A DNA stretch of 64,000 nt from Pseudovibrio exalbescens (GTDB lineage: Bacteria; Pseudomonadota; Alphaproteobacteria; Rhizobiales; Stappiaceae). How positions within the stretch are numbered: the first letter of the stretch is position 1; every line of letters begins with the position of its first letter. A program made the position numbers and the translations under genes. Below the pieces are notes generated by a model that was given only the letters and a program-made list of their open reading frames with translations, ran no database searches and was not told the DNA's origin. Below, piece after piece: positions 46,085-55,223 of this stretch. Location: NCBI RefSeq assembly GCF_028737195.1, contig NZ_JAQZAJ010000002.1, positions 124,001 through 188,000 of the forward strand, given 5' to 3'.

Positions 46085-47701
46085 TCAGTGGCGGAAGTGG
46101 CGCATCCCGGTAAAGACCATGGCAAGCCCCGCCTCATCTGCCGCCTTGATCACCTCGTCGTCACGCATCGAGCCACCCGGTTGGATCACCGCAGTTGCTC
46201 CTGCCTCAGCAGCAGAAAGCAGACCGTCGGCAAACGGGAAAAATGCGTCAGAGGCGACAACGCACCCCTTGGTCAAAGGCTCGGAATGCCCCGCTGCTTC
46301 AGCGGCATCTTCAGCTTTGCGGGCGGCGATGCGGGCACTGTCCACACGGCTCATTTGGCCCGCGCCAATGCCAACGGTCGCCCCGTCTTTCACATAGACA
46401 ATTGCATTGGACTTCACATGCTTGCCAACACGAAACGCCATCTTCAGGTCTGCAAGCTCCTGCGCGCTCGGCTGGCGCTTGGTCACCACTTTCAGGTCAA
46501 GGTCATCCACCACGCCGTTGTCACGGCTTTGCACCAGCAGACCGCCAGACACGCTTTTCACGAACACGCCCTCTTCGCGCGGGTCGGAAAGGCCACCGGT
46601 GAGCAGAAGACGCAGGTTCTTCTTTTTGGCAACAATCGCCATGGCTTCTTCAGTCGCATCTGGCGCAATGATCACCTCGGTGAAGATCTTGGTAATCTCT
46701 GCTGCGGCATCTGCGTCCAGAGTGCCATTCAAGGCAACAATGCCGCCAAAAGCAGACACCGGGTCACAGGCAAGCGCCTTTTCATAAGCGTCTTTCAGCG
46801 TGGCCGCTTCGGCGACACCACAAGGGTTGGCGTGCTTGATGATGGCCACCGCAGCGGTGCGGGCCGGATCAAACTCGGAAACCAGCTCAAAGGCAGCATC
46901 CGTGTCATTGATGTTGTTGTAAGAAAGCTGCTTTCCCTGCACTTGGCGGGCAGTCGCCACACCGGGGCGCTTCTCGCCTGTCAGGTAAAAACCAGCGGCT
47001 TGATGCGGGTTCTCGCCGTAGCGCATGACTTCATTCAACTTGCCGCCAACGGCACGATAGTCCGGCGCACTCTCACCAATCTGCGCGGCCATCCAGTTGG
47101 ACACCGCCGCATCATAGGCCGCAGTGCGGGCAAAGGCTTTTTGCGCCAACTTCTTGCGCAGTGCAATTGGCGATTGGCCGCCATTGGCATCAAGCGCTTC
47201 AATCATGGCATCATAGTCAGCCGGGTCGACAAGTGTCGTCACATAGGCGTGGTTCTTGGCTGCGGCACGCGTCATGGCCGGGCCACCAATATCAATGTTC
47301 TCAACGCCATTGGCGTAATCGGCGCCAGACGCAACGGTCTCCTCAAACGGGTACAGGTTCACGCAGAGCAGGTCGATGCCCGTAATCCCGTGATCCGCCA
47401 TGGCCGCCACATGGTCCGCATCATCTCTGATGGACAGCAAGCCGCCGTGCACTTTTGGATGAAGCGTTTTCACCCGACCATCCATGATCTCAGGAAAGCC
47501 CGTCACTTCAGAGATATCCTTCACTGCAAGACCAGCCTCTTCAATGGTCTTGCGCGTGCCACCCGTGGAGACGAGTTCAACACCGCGATCTACCAGCGCT
47601 TTTGCAAACGCAATCAATCCAGTTTTGTCGGAAACAGACAACAGAGCACGCTTTACCGGAACCATTTCAGGAACAGGTATGCCTTTTGACAGGACAGCCA
47701 T
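46085..47701 (-). CDS. purH: Bifunctional AICAR formyltransferase / IMP cyclohydrolase
   Basis: A 538-residue enzyme of the last two steps of IMP synthesis. The N-terminal cyclohydrolase half has [20 protein letters not shown] and [13 protein letters not shown]; the C-terminal transformylase has [13 protein letters not shown] with the catalytic Lys-His, [11 protein letters not shown] and [16 protein letters not shown]. The start [16 protein letters not shown] at 47701 matches the family. The order rsmB - heparinase-like - purH is conserved in Hyphomicrobiales; the three are read in one direction. Confidence 0.96.
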   Translation of the reverse strand: MAVLSKGIPVPEMVPVKRALLSVSDKTGLIAFAKALVDRGVELVSTGGTRKTIEEAGLAVKDISEVTGFPEIMDGRVKTLHPKVHGGLLSIRDDADHVAAMADHGITGIDLLCVNLYPFEETVASGADYANGVENIDIGGPAMTRAAAKNHAYVTTLVDPADYDAMIEALDANGGQSPIALRKKLAQKAFARTAAYDAAVSNWMAAQIGESAPDYRAVGGKLNEVMRYGENPHQAAGFYLTGEKRPGVATARQVQGKQLSYNNINDTDAAFELVSEFDPARTAAVAIIKHANPCGVAEAATLKDAYEKALACDPVSAFGGIVALNGTLDADAAAEITKIFTEVIIAPDATEEAMAIVAKKKNLRLLLTGGLSDPREEGVFVKSVSGGLLVQSRDNGVVDDLDLKVVTKRQPSAQELADLKMAFRVGKHVKSNAIVYVKDGATVGIGAGQMSRVDSARIAARKAEDAAEAAGHSEPLTKGCVVASDAFFPFADGLLSAAEAGATAVIQPGGSMRDDEVIKAADEAGLAMVFTGMRHFRH

Positions 47702-47850
47702 GAGCATCAAGCCTTACGTATTTGCAGGGTTACACATCGAAGATGGCGTCGCCGTACCACGGTTTCTGCGGATTATAAAGGCTGAGGATGGATTTTTTCC
47801 GGCACACGAAATGAAAGGAAACATCGTTGCTATTACTAAGCCGGGTAAGG

Positions 47851-49569
47851 TTAGTTCGATTTACGCCGCCCTTTCGCAGCGGCAACACGGCGAAACATCC
47901 ATGTTACGTTCGGTCGTTCACTTGCGCGGCCGTAAATCACAATCTGATTTGTCCGGCGGTGTCCAAACACATCCGAAAGATAAATGGACTCTTCCAACTC
48001 CACGGCGCCGTCTTCGGCCATGAACTCCCAAGCTTCACCGTCCGGGCACTGCAGGATAATCGCCTGGCCAGAGGTCAGCATGGAGCACTTCACAGTGGGG
48101 TGCAGATGAAAGCGGAGGGTGTAGTGGTCATTTTCGCCGGGTTCGCCGGTTTTTTGAAACCGATCAACACCGTCAAGAACAGTACCATCACGAGAAAGCG
48201 TCAAATCCCGTTCATGTATCAGGTGAAAGCGAGCAGCATAGCCGTCATGGCTGGCAATTACGCGTTCAGCCAGCTCATCATCGTAGCGTTCCACGCTAAC
48301 CGAACGCGGCCCAGACACGATCGGCGTGCCGAGATAGCGTTCGTAGCGAGGGTTGTTCAGGAACCGGCTGGACGAGGTCTCACCCACAGAAGCAGTCGAA
48401 TGCGCCGCTGTGGAGCGCGCCACCGCACGCCATTCAATGCGGTCACGTTGAGACACACCACAGTTCACCACAATTCGGTTGCGGTGCGAGGAGAATTCGA
48501 AAGACAGCGTTCCGGCATGGGCCTGACCGCTGAACTGGATCGGGGGCGGTGCGCCCGCATCCATTATGACCAGGCTGTCCGCTGCCGAGAGACGTTGATA
48601 CCCGGAGTAAGGAGCACTTGGCGAGGGCGCCCCGCGGGCATCATCATAAGCCAGCACGGTTGCGACCACGTCGCCCGGCGTGGAGCCCATGCCATTGAAG
48701 TGCGCGAAAGAGCCATCGCCATGCCTGAAGAACCGGATGATCGGCATCATTCGATCAATGGCTTCCATCATGGCAGGAGAGGCCGATTGGCCTTGCATGA
48801 CCAGCGCCTGCCGGATCGGCAAAAGGTCCACCAAAATGTCAAGTACTGCGCCGGGATGGCGAGAGACATGTCCGCCATCTGGCAAGATCTGGCGCTGCAG
48901 CTCCATATCAAGCCGCTTCAGCGCTTTACGGATATGGCGCTCTTGCCCCTCTATGGAAACCGAGGCGCAAGCCACTGCCATGGCAACGGTCAGACGGGGC
49001 ACCCCATCCGGCGCTTCACCGGCGGTGCGGCGCAGATATCGGACCTGCTTGCCAAGAGAGCGCATGAACTTTCGATAAAAGTCCGCTTCACATCCTTGAA
49101 GCAACAAGGGAGATTGGGCCATCCAGCTCAAGATGCGCCGAGCTATGACTTCCTGCCGCCAGCCCACGGGATCGCCGCGCCCGCATGCTTTGATCCAATC
49201 TTCGACCAACGCTCGGGCGTTCTTCTGCGCCATGGCAGTTTCCGCAGCGCGCAGGTGGCGCAACCAGGAAAAACCATGCAGGGCCCTTGCCCATTCAACG
49301 CTCGGCGCTGGAATTTCAAAAGGAGATTCGCCTCCAGTTTCCACCAGGTGACCGGAGAACAGGAACCGGCCGGCGTAGATATCAGCCGCGTTTGTGGCAT
49401 CGGTTGTACGCAGATCTTGCGGGGCAATCAGCAGACGCGATGGTGTGTGGCGCAAGGAACCAAACCGCATGACAGAACCGCCACGCAGGGCCCTAACCGC
49501 TGCTTGCACCATGTTTTGCGCCATCAAACGCCAAAGAAGCGCCTGTTCAGACACCGCGCCCAACGCCAT
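47851..49569 (-). CDS. Heparinase II/III-family protein
   Basis: A 572-residue protein with the alginate-lyase/heparinase-like alpha toroid (RRILSWMAQSPLLLQGCE, RQILPDGGHVSRHPGAVLDI, where the His-Pro block holds the expected catalytic Tyr/His region) and a C-terminal beta-sandwich with HTLRFHLHP-like YTLRFHLHPTVKCSML. No signal peptide is obvious. The conserved placement between rsmB and purH is known in Alphaproteobacteria, but a substrate has not been shown for this group. Secretion is unclear. Confidence 0.88.
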   Translation of the reverse strand: MALGAVSEQALLWRLMAQNMVQAAVRALRGGSVMRFGSLRHTPSRLLIAPQDLRTTDATNAADIYAGRFLFSGHLVETGGESPFEIPAPSVEWARALHGFSWLRHLRAAETAMAQKNARALVEDWIKACGRGDPVGWRQEVIARRILSWMAQSPLLLQGCEADFYRKFMRSLGKQVRYLRRTAGEAPDGVPRLTVAMAVACASVSIEGQERHIRKALKRLDMELQRQILPDGGHVSRHPGAVLDILVDLLPIRQALVMQGQSASPAMMEAIDRMMPIIRFFRHGDGSFAHFNGMGSTPGDVVATVLAYDDARGAPSPSAPYSGYQRLSAADSLVIMDAGAPPPIQFSGQAHAGTLSFEFSSHRNRIVVNCGVSQRDRIEWRAVARSTAAHSTASVGETSSSRFLNNPRYERYLGTPIVSGPRSVSVERYDDELAERVIASHDGYAARFHLIHERDLTLSRDGTVLDGVDRFQKTGEPGENDHYTLRFHLHPTVKCSMLTSGQAIILQCPDGEAWEFMAEDGAVELEESIYLSDVFGHRRTNQIVIYGRASERPNVTWMFRRVAAAKGRRKSN

Positions 49570-49697
49570 ACCCGCTATAGGCCTCCTTCATGCCTGTCTC
49601 AACCACGAGACACAGGATTGCCTTGAAAGGCCTTTAAAACTCGTTAACCATATCATTGCGAATTGCCACCGCGTGTGATCAAAAAGACGCAGTAAGC

Positions 49698-51119
49698 TCA
49701 GGACTTGCGCAGCCGCGCCGCAAAGAAGCCATCCATGCCACTCAATCTCGCCGTTTTCTGCGGATTGTGGCAGGGCAAAGCTCTGAAGTCTCCCTGAGAG
49801 TTGACGGTTGCGGCAGGAAGCGCAAATGCCTCTGCATCAACGGTTTCTCTGGAGAACTCTGGGGATTCCAAGAGGAATCGCTGAATTTGAAGCTCACCTT
49901 CTTCTTGCTCTAACGAACATGTGCAGTAGACAAGCAAACCACCGGGTTTCAGCCAGTGCGCAGCTTTGGTAAGCAGCTCGTACTGCAAGTCTGCGAGCTT
50001 TGAGACGTCATCTTCCCGCTTCAGCCATGCAACATCAGGATGACGGCGGATGGTGCCAGAGGCACTGCATGGCGCATCCAGCAAAATGGCATCAAATTCT
50101 TGATCTGGCTCGTAGTTTCGAAGGTCACAGGCGACTGTCTCAACTTCAAAACCCATGCGAGCCATATTGTCAGAAAGGCGCTCTAGGCGACGCGCGGACA
50201 CATCAACAGCGGTGACATGGGCGCCTGCTGCCGCCAGCTGCATTGTCTTGCCGCCCGGCGCAGCGCACAGATCTGCCACGCGAAGACCAGCAACATCGCC
50301 CAGAAGGCGCGCAGGAACAGCTGCAGCAGAATCTTGAACCCACCATGCCCCCTCATCAAAACCGGGGAGCACATCGATTGCCCCTTCAGGCACCAAACGC
50401 ACGGACTTGCCGCAGCTCAACTCACCGCCCAGCTGCTCCTGCCACTTGGCCACATCGTCCTTGATTGAGAAATCGACATAAGGCTCCAGCAGATGCGCTT
50501 CCGCAATCGCTGCAGCAGTTTCTTCGCCAAACACCTCAATCCATCGTTTGTACATCCAGTCTGGCGCGTTGATCCCGGGTGCGCTTTGCTCTTCAAGAAG
50601 AGCACTGCCTTCCCGAGTTGCACGCCGCAATACGGCATTCACCAAGCCTTTATAGGGCTTGGCGCGGCCATCTCGTCCGGCAAGCGACACAGCTAGCGAA
50701 ACCGCAGCGTGATCTGGAATGGACATGAACAGAATTTGAGCCAGCGCAACATGGAGAATATCAAGAACGCGACCTGTCTTCTCCGGTATGGGGCGCTCCA
50801 GAAGCGCATCCAGAACACCTTGGATCTGACCGCGGCGGCGCAACGCTGTTCCAAGAATTGCGCGCACCAAAGACCTATCATTGGGCTCAAGCCGCTTGTA
50901 GCCCGGATGGCCATTGCGCAAATCCAGTTCACCATCGAGGGGCATGCGCTTGAACATGATCTTGCCTAGAAGATCCGTGGCAGCCTTGCGTGCGGCATAG
51001 CCTGGCTCGGTGCCCGGCTGCACAGCAGGTACTTGTGCGCCTTTGGCGGCAGGTTTGCCACGCTTCTTGCCAGAAGCCTTACGTGCGGCGGCCTGTGTTG
51101 TGTTGTTGTCTGCGCTCAT
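49698..51119 (-). CDS. rsmB: 16S rRNA m5C methyltransferase RsmB
   Basis: A 473-residue RNA methyltransferase for C967 of 16S rRNA. The N-terminal NusB-like domain contains RDGRAKPYKGLVNAVLRR, the SAM motif is VADLCAAPGGKTMQLA, and the two cysteine motifs are LLDAPCSASGTIRRHPD and LLVYCTCSLEQEEGE. The first 45 residues are basic, alanine-rich and not conserved. ATG 51119 is used; a TTG three codons upstream is possible. Confidence 0.93.
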   Translation of the reverse strand: MSADNNTTQAAARKASGKKRGKPAAKGAQVPAVQPGTEPGYAARKAATDLLGKIMFKRMPLDGELDLRNGHPGYKRLEPNDRSLVRAILGTALRRRGQIQGVLDALLERPIPEKTGRVLDILHVALAQILFMSIPDHAAVSLAVSLAGRDGRAKPYKGLVNAVLRRATREGSALLEEQSAPGINAPDWMYKRWIEVFGEETAAAIAEAHLLEPYVDFSIKDDVAKWQEQLGGELSCGKSVRLVPEGAIDVLPGFDEGAWWVQDSAAAVPARLLGDVAGLRVADLCAAPGGKTMQLAAAGAHVTAVDVSARRLERLSDNMARMGFEVETVACDLRNYEPDQEFDAILLDAPCSASGTIRRHPDVAWLKREDDVSKLADLQYELLTKAAHWLKPGGLLVYCTCSLEQEEGELQIQRFLLESPEFSRETVDAEAFALPAATVNSQGDFRALPCHNPQKTARLSGMDGFFAARLRKS

Positions 51120-51280
51120 CGACGCCAAAATCCTACTGATTGGGGCCGCGAACTGGCCCCGATAGAAAGGCCAAGCCCTTCCAATTCATCTACTTGTCAT
51201 AACGGTGGTGTGCCTAATGACACAAAACCGGCCATAAGGAAATGGCTGTTTGACTGGCTTGCCTTCAAACTCGCTTCAAG

Positions 51281-51311
51281 AATCCAAAAGGCGCTCTGTT
51301 GGAGAGCGCCT
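51281..51311 (-). terminator. Intrinsic terminator of htpX
   Basis: A 9-bp perfect stem, aggcgctct (51289-51297) with agagcgcct (51303-51311), has a 5-base loop. On the minus strand ttttgg follows. Confidence 0.82.
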
Positions 51312-51336
51312 GCAAATGCCACTTGCGGAGGGTGGG

Positions 51337-52317
51337 TTAACCCCACGGACCTTTGGGCCGTTTGGGTCGCTCCCCGCCCCATGGCCCCTTGGGAGCATTG
51401 GAAGGCGGTACAGAAGGACCAGTGCTTGGCCGTGACGCCTGTTGTTGCGACGCAAACCCTGACGCCGTCATGGCGGCCTCAGAGGCCATGTTACGCAAAG
51501 CTGCAATGCGGTTCTCCGTGTTCGGATGTGTTGAGAACAGATTATCCATCCGCTCACCGGAGAGGGGATTAATAATGAACATATGCGCGGTTGCCGGGTT
51601 GTGTTCCGCATCCGGATTTGGAATGCGAGCGGCACCACCTGCAATCTTGTTCAGAGCAGACGCCAACCAGAGCGGATTGCCGCAAATCTGCGCACCCATC
51701 TTATCGGCAGAATACTCTCGCGTTCTGGATATTGCCATTTGCACGAGGCTGGCTGCCAGCGGCGCGAGGATCATCATCAAGATCGCGCCGACAAAACCCA
51801 GCGGATTGTTGTTGTCACGAGAGCCGCCAAAAAAGAACGCAAAGTTCGCCAACATGGAAACCGCACCAGCAATGGTCGCGGTAATGGTCATAATTAGCGT
51901 GTCGTGGTTTTTAATGTGCGCCAACTCGTGGGCCATCACGCCGGCGACTTCTTCTTTGCTGAGAGTATTGAGGAGGCCCGTGGTCGCAGCCACTGCTGCG
52001 TTTTCAGGATTGCGCCCCGTTGCAAAAGCATTTGGTTGCGGGTTGTTGATCACATAAACTTTGGGCATGGGCATGTTCGCCCGCTGCGCCATGGTGCGCA
52101 CCATGCCAACCAGTTCCGGCGCTTGGCGCTCATCTACTTGCTGCGCGTGGTGCATGCGCAGCACCATCTTGTCCGAGTTCCAATAGCTGAAAAGGTTCAT
52201 CGCACCGGCAAACAGGAGCGCGATCATCATGCCGCTCGTACCGCCGATCAAAAAGCCAACGAACATGAACAAAGCCGTCATGGCAGCGAGCAGCATGGCT
52301 GTTCGGAAGTAGTTCAT
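51337..52317 (-). CDS. htpX: Membrane zinc protease HtpX
   Basis: A 326-residue M48 metalloprotease for quality control of inner-membrane proteins. Two N-terminal helices (residues 7-45), the zinc motif HELAH (H130, E131, H134), two more helices around 145-195, and the third ligand E201 in [12 protein letters not shown]. The C-terminal 40 residues are Pro/Lys/Gly rich with [19 protein letters not shown], an internal repeat of PKGPWG absent from E. coli HtpX. A terminator follows. Confidence 0.94.
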   Translation of the reverse strand: MNYFRTAMLLAAMTALFMFVGFLIGGTSGMMIALLFAGAMNLFSYWNSDKMVLRMHHAQQVDERQAPELVGMVRTMAQRANMPMPKVYVINNPQPNAFATGRNPENAAVAATTGLLNTLSKEEVAGVMAHELAHIKNHDTLIMTITATIAGAVSMLANFAFFFGGSRDNNNPLGFVGAILMMILAPLAASLVQMAISRTREYSADKMGAQICGNPLWLASALNKIAGGAARIPNPDAEHNPATAHMFIINPLSGERMDNLFSTHPNTENRIAALRNMASEAAMTASGFASQQQASRPSTGPSVPPSNAPKGPWGGERPKRPKGPWG

Positions 52318-52542
52318 GATGACTAAAGACCCTCTCTTAGGACTATGACCAACGGGCGTTTTTCCCGTCGTCTGAGATTTGTGATGGTGCTTCGCTCGAC
52401 AAATAAAGGTGGGTATACCATTTAAAAGTTGCCACGAAGCAGACTACCTAAAATTTTGACGGATATAAGTCACTTAGGCAGAATTAATCTCACCAACAAG
52501 ACCCGGACCAGCAAAATTGAGAGAAGCGGGAAGGCTTTGGTA

Positions 52543-52809
52543 ATGACTGGACATAACGACACAGGCACCAAACTGAACTACTCCACCACTGAGATTGCAG
52601 CGCCCTCAGAAGTGGAGGAAGCCCCAAAGCGCAAACGTTTTGAGGATCTGCCGCCTGCTGCCCAGCGCGCGCTGAAAGAAGCCGAAGCCCGCCGAGCAGA
52701 AATCGATGCTGTCACCACAAATCGACCAGCTGAGGTGGACGGACGTGGAGGCTTGGACCCTGCGCGCTACCAAGACTGGGAAGTCAAAGGCATTACCAGC
52801 GACTTCTAG
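52543..52809 (+). CDS. DUF1674 protein (SdhAF4-like)
   Basis: An 88-residue protein with the conserved end RPAEVDGRGGLDPARYQDWE then VKGITSDF, diagnostic of DUF1674, the bacterial relatives of succinate dehydrogenase assembly factor 4. The middle has KRFEDLPPAAQRALKEAEAR. In mitochondria this factor binds flavinylated SdhA; the bacterial role is inferred. ATG 52543 is used with AAGG upstream. No sdh genes are near. It is divergent from htpX. Confidence 0.9.
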   Translation: MTGHNDTGTKLNYSTTEIAAPSEVEEAPKRKRFEDLPPAAQRALKEAEARRAEIDAVTTNRPAEVDGRGGLDPARYQDWEVKGITSDF

Positions 52810-52837
52810 CTACTCTGCCCGCGGTTTTGGATGCCAA

Positions 52838-53824
52838 TCAGAGTATTTTGAGGCGGCGCACAATGTAAATTTGTAGCGCTACGACGGCGAGTAGGAGAAG
52901 GCACACCACGACAAAGCCATAGGGACTGTGAGCGCCCGGAATACCTCCAACATTGATACCCAAAAGACCCGTGATGAGCGAAAGCGGCAGAAACACTGCC
53001 GCAACAACTGCAAGCATGAGCATATATCGGTTGGTCTGTTCGGCTCTGTTGAACATGACCTGATCGTGGACGATTTCGGCTCGCTCCCGAATTGCATCCA
53101 TTTCTTCAGCGATTCGAGTAATGCGGTCTGCCGCCTCTCTCAAACGCACCTGGGCCGCCCTGCTCATCAAGGCCATGTTCTCAATCTCAAAGCCACGAAT
53201 GGCATCACGCTGCGGGAAAAGACTGCGCCGGATCATTGTTGCCGTCCGGCGTATGTGAGCCAGTTCTGTCTCCCAGGGCTGCAAGGCCTTCAGGAGCACA
53301 AGATCCTCCATGTTTTCAATTCGGTCCGACAAGGCTTCAAAAAGTGGCTCTGCCCGATCGGCCAGACTGAGGGCGATGAAGGAGACCAGTTCTGCCGCGT
53401 TGTGCAGGCGCAAACCCCGTTTTACCTCCTCACCCAAAGCGGGGATGATACCGGACTTGTCATCACACACAGAGACCACCAGCCGCTCGCTCACCCACAT
53501 GCGAAGGACCGCCAGATCGGGGAGAAATGACTGATCAAGTTCTTTGAATACAAAAAGATTCAACAAGACGCCTTGAGCGAAAATGGTGCACCTTGGGAGC
53601 GCATCTGCGGATTTCAGGCTTTCAATGAGATCCGCATCCAAAGGCAACTGGTTCAGGACCGCCTCTGTTGAATGGCCCTCTTGCTTGACATGTAACCAAT
53701 GCACGCCTTTGGACGCACCAAGATGAGCATCAATCACATCTTCCACTGCGGTTTCGTGGAGAACTCCATCGGCACTGATTTCAAACGCAAAGACAGTCTG
53801 CTCTCGTGATCTAACCCTCTCCAT
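52838..53824 (-). CDS. CorA/ZntB-family divalent cation transporter
   Basis: A 328-residue 2-TM-GxN transporter. A long cytoplasmic domain leads to two C-terminal helices, YMLMLAVVAAVFLPLSLITG and VVVCLLLLAVVALQIYIV, with GINVGGIPG between them. That loop resembles ZntB rather than the GMNFxxMPE of classic CorA, so Zn2+ is a likely cargo. The stop is 29 bases from that of the convergent DUF1674 gene. Confidence 0.9.
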   Translation of the reverse strand: MERVRSREQTVFAFEISADGVLHETAVEDVIDAHLGASKGVHWLHVKQEGHSTEAVLNQLPLDADLIESLKSADALPRCTIFAQGVLLNLFVFKELDQSFLPDLAVLRMWVSERLVVSVCDDKSGIIPALGEEVKRGLRLHNAAELVSFIALSLADRAEPLFEALSDRIENMEDLVLLKALQPWETELAHIRRTATMIRRSLFPQRDAIRGFEIENMALMSRAAQVRLREAADRITRIAEEMDAIRERAEIVHDQVMFNRAEQTNRYMLMLAVVAAVFLPLSLITGLLGINVGGIPGAHSPYGFVVVCLLLLAVVALQIYIVRRLKIL

Positions 53825-54022
53825 TCAAGGCCCTTTCCTGCTTAGCGCCCTCACCGTTTTCGCCTCGCAAATTGCCAAGTTCAGACCAAAATTCCCTTAA
53901 ATCCGCGGGAAATTGCAACTGGAAGATACTGGATCGACAATATGGTTAAGGTCAGATTTACCAAAAATCTTTAGAAATCGGCTCTAAGCTAGTTTCAAAA
54001 GAGTAGTAGGACGAGAAATCCG

Positions 54023-55219
54023 GTGTCCAACAATCAGAAAAAACCAATTTCGGGCGGCAACCCCTTCCAACGCCTGCGCGATCAGCTGGAGGGAATCGAG
54101 CCCGCGCTTGAGCCAATCACAATGACGATTGGCGAGCCCAAGCACGAACCGCCGTCGTTCTTCATGGACGTACTGGTCGAAAACAAAGCAGGTTTTCGCA
54201 AGTATCCGCCCATTCACGGAACGCCGGAGTTCCGCGCTGCCATCGGCACATGGCTGAAAGCCCGCTATGGGCTGGACGCCGCATTTGATGCTGACAAGAG
54301 TGTCATTCCACTCAATGGCTCACGCGAAGGTTTGGTTTTTGCCTGCGTTAGCGCCCGTGATTATCTGAAAAAAGACGTTGAGACCCCTGCGGTTCTGCTG
54401 CCAAACCCGTTCTACCAATCCTATGGCGCGGGTGCGCACATGGCAGGCGCAGAAGAAATATTGCTGCCGGAACAAGGCACCGGCATTCTGCCAGACCTCG
54501 ATGTACTGGACCCGGCACTGCTTGACCGAACAATTGCGTTCTACTTTGCCTCGCCTGCAAACCCGCAAGGCACCGTCGCTCCCATGACCTACTGGAAGCA
54601 GCTCATAGGCTTGGCGCGCAAACACAATTTCCTCATCTTTGCCGATGAGTGCTACTCGGAAATCTACCGCGAGACGCCGCCAACCGGTGTTCTGGAAGCT
54701 GCAAGCGCCACGGATGGAACGCTCAGCCACGTGGTCAGCTTCAACTCGCTTTCAAAACGCTCCAATTTGCCGGGCCTGCGTTGTGGCTTTGCCGCTGGTG
54801 ATCCGGAGTTCATTCAGTTTTTTGCCAACTTCCGCAATATCGCGGCACCGCAAGTCCCCCTGCCCGCGCAAGCTTTGGCTGTTAGAGCCTATGCGGACGA
54901 AGACCACGTCGTTGAAAATCGCCGCCTCTACAATGAGAAGTACGCAGCCGCTGAAGAGATCCTGTCTCCCCTGTTCGGCTCTGTCATGAATGATGGCGGT
55001 TTCTTTCTGTGGCTCGATGTGTCCCGTTGGGGGGGCGGTGTTGCGACCGCTGAAAAGCTGTGGCGCGAAGCTGGTGTGAAAGTGCTTCCGGGCGCTTACA
55101 TCGCCTCCGACATGCCGGAGGGCTTCAATCCCGGCGCGGACTACATCCGCCTTGCCCTTGTAGATAGCCTCGACACAAGCCGCGAAGCGTTCAATCGCAT
55201 CGTGACCTGTCTGGAGTAA
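54023..55219 (+). CDS. PLP aminotransferase (DapC-like)
   Basis: A 398-residue fold type I aminotransferase of class I/II. The Schiff-base lysine is in [18 protein letters not shown], and [12 protein letters not shown] carries the cofactor aspartate and tyrosine. In this family, the start [18 protein letters not shown] and the SPANPQGTV block point to succinyldiaminopimelate aminotransferase (dapC) of Alphaproteobacteria, though other amino acids are possible. It starts with GTG 54023. ftsK begins four bases after its stop. Confidence 0.85.
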   Translation: MSNNQKKPISGGNPFQRLRDQLEGIEPALEPITMTIGEPKHEPPSFFMDVLVENKAGFRKYPPIHGTPEFRAAIGTWLKARYGLDAAFDADKSVIPLNGSREGLVFACVSARDYLKKDVETPAVLLPNPFYQSYGAGAHMAGAEEILLPEQGTGILPDLDVLDPALLDRTIAFYFASPANPQGTVAPMTYWKQLIGLARKHNFLIFADECYSEIYRETPPTGVLEAASATDGTLSHVVSFNSLSKRSNLPGLRCGFAAGDPEFIQFFANFRNIAAPQVPLPAQALAVRAYADEDHVVENRRLYNEKYAAAEEILSPLFGSVMNDGGFFLWLDVSRWGGGVATAEKLWREAGVKVLPGAYIASDMPEGFNPGADYIRLALVDSLDTSREAFNRIVTCLE

Positions 55220-55223
55220 GCGA

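Noticed and set aside
49634-49651. TTAA-N6-TTAACCAT as a second CtrA site
   Set aside because: The right half-site is perfect, but the spacer is six rather than seven and it lies in a spot with no clear downstream gene in that orientation.
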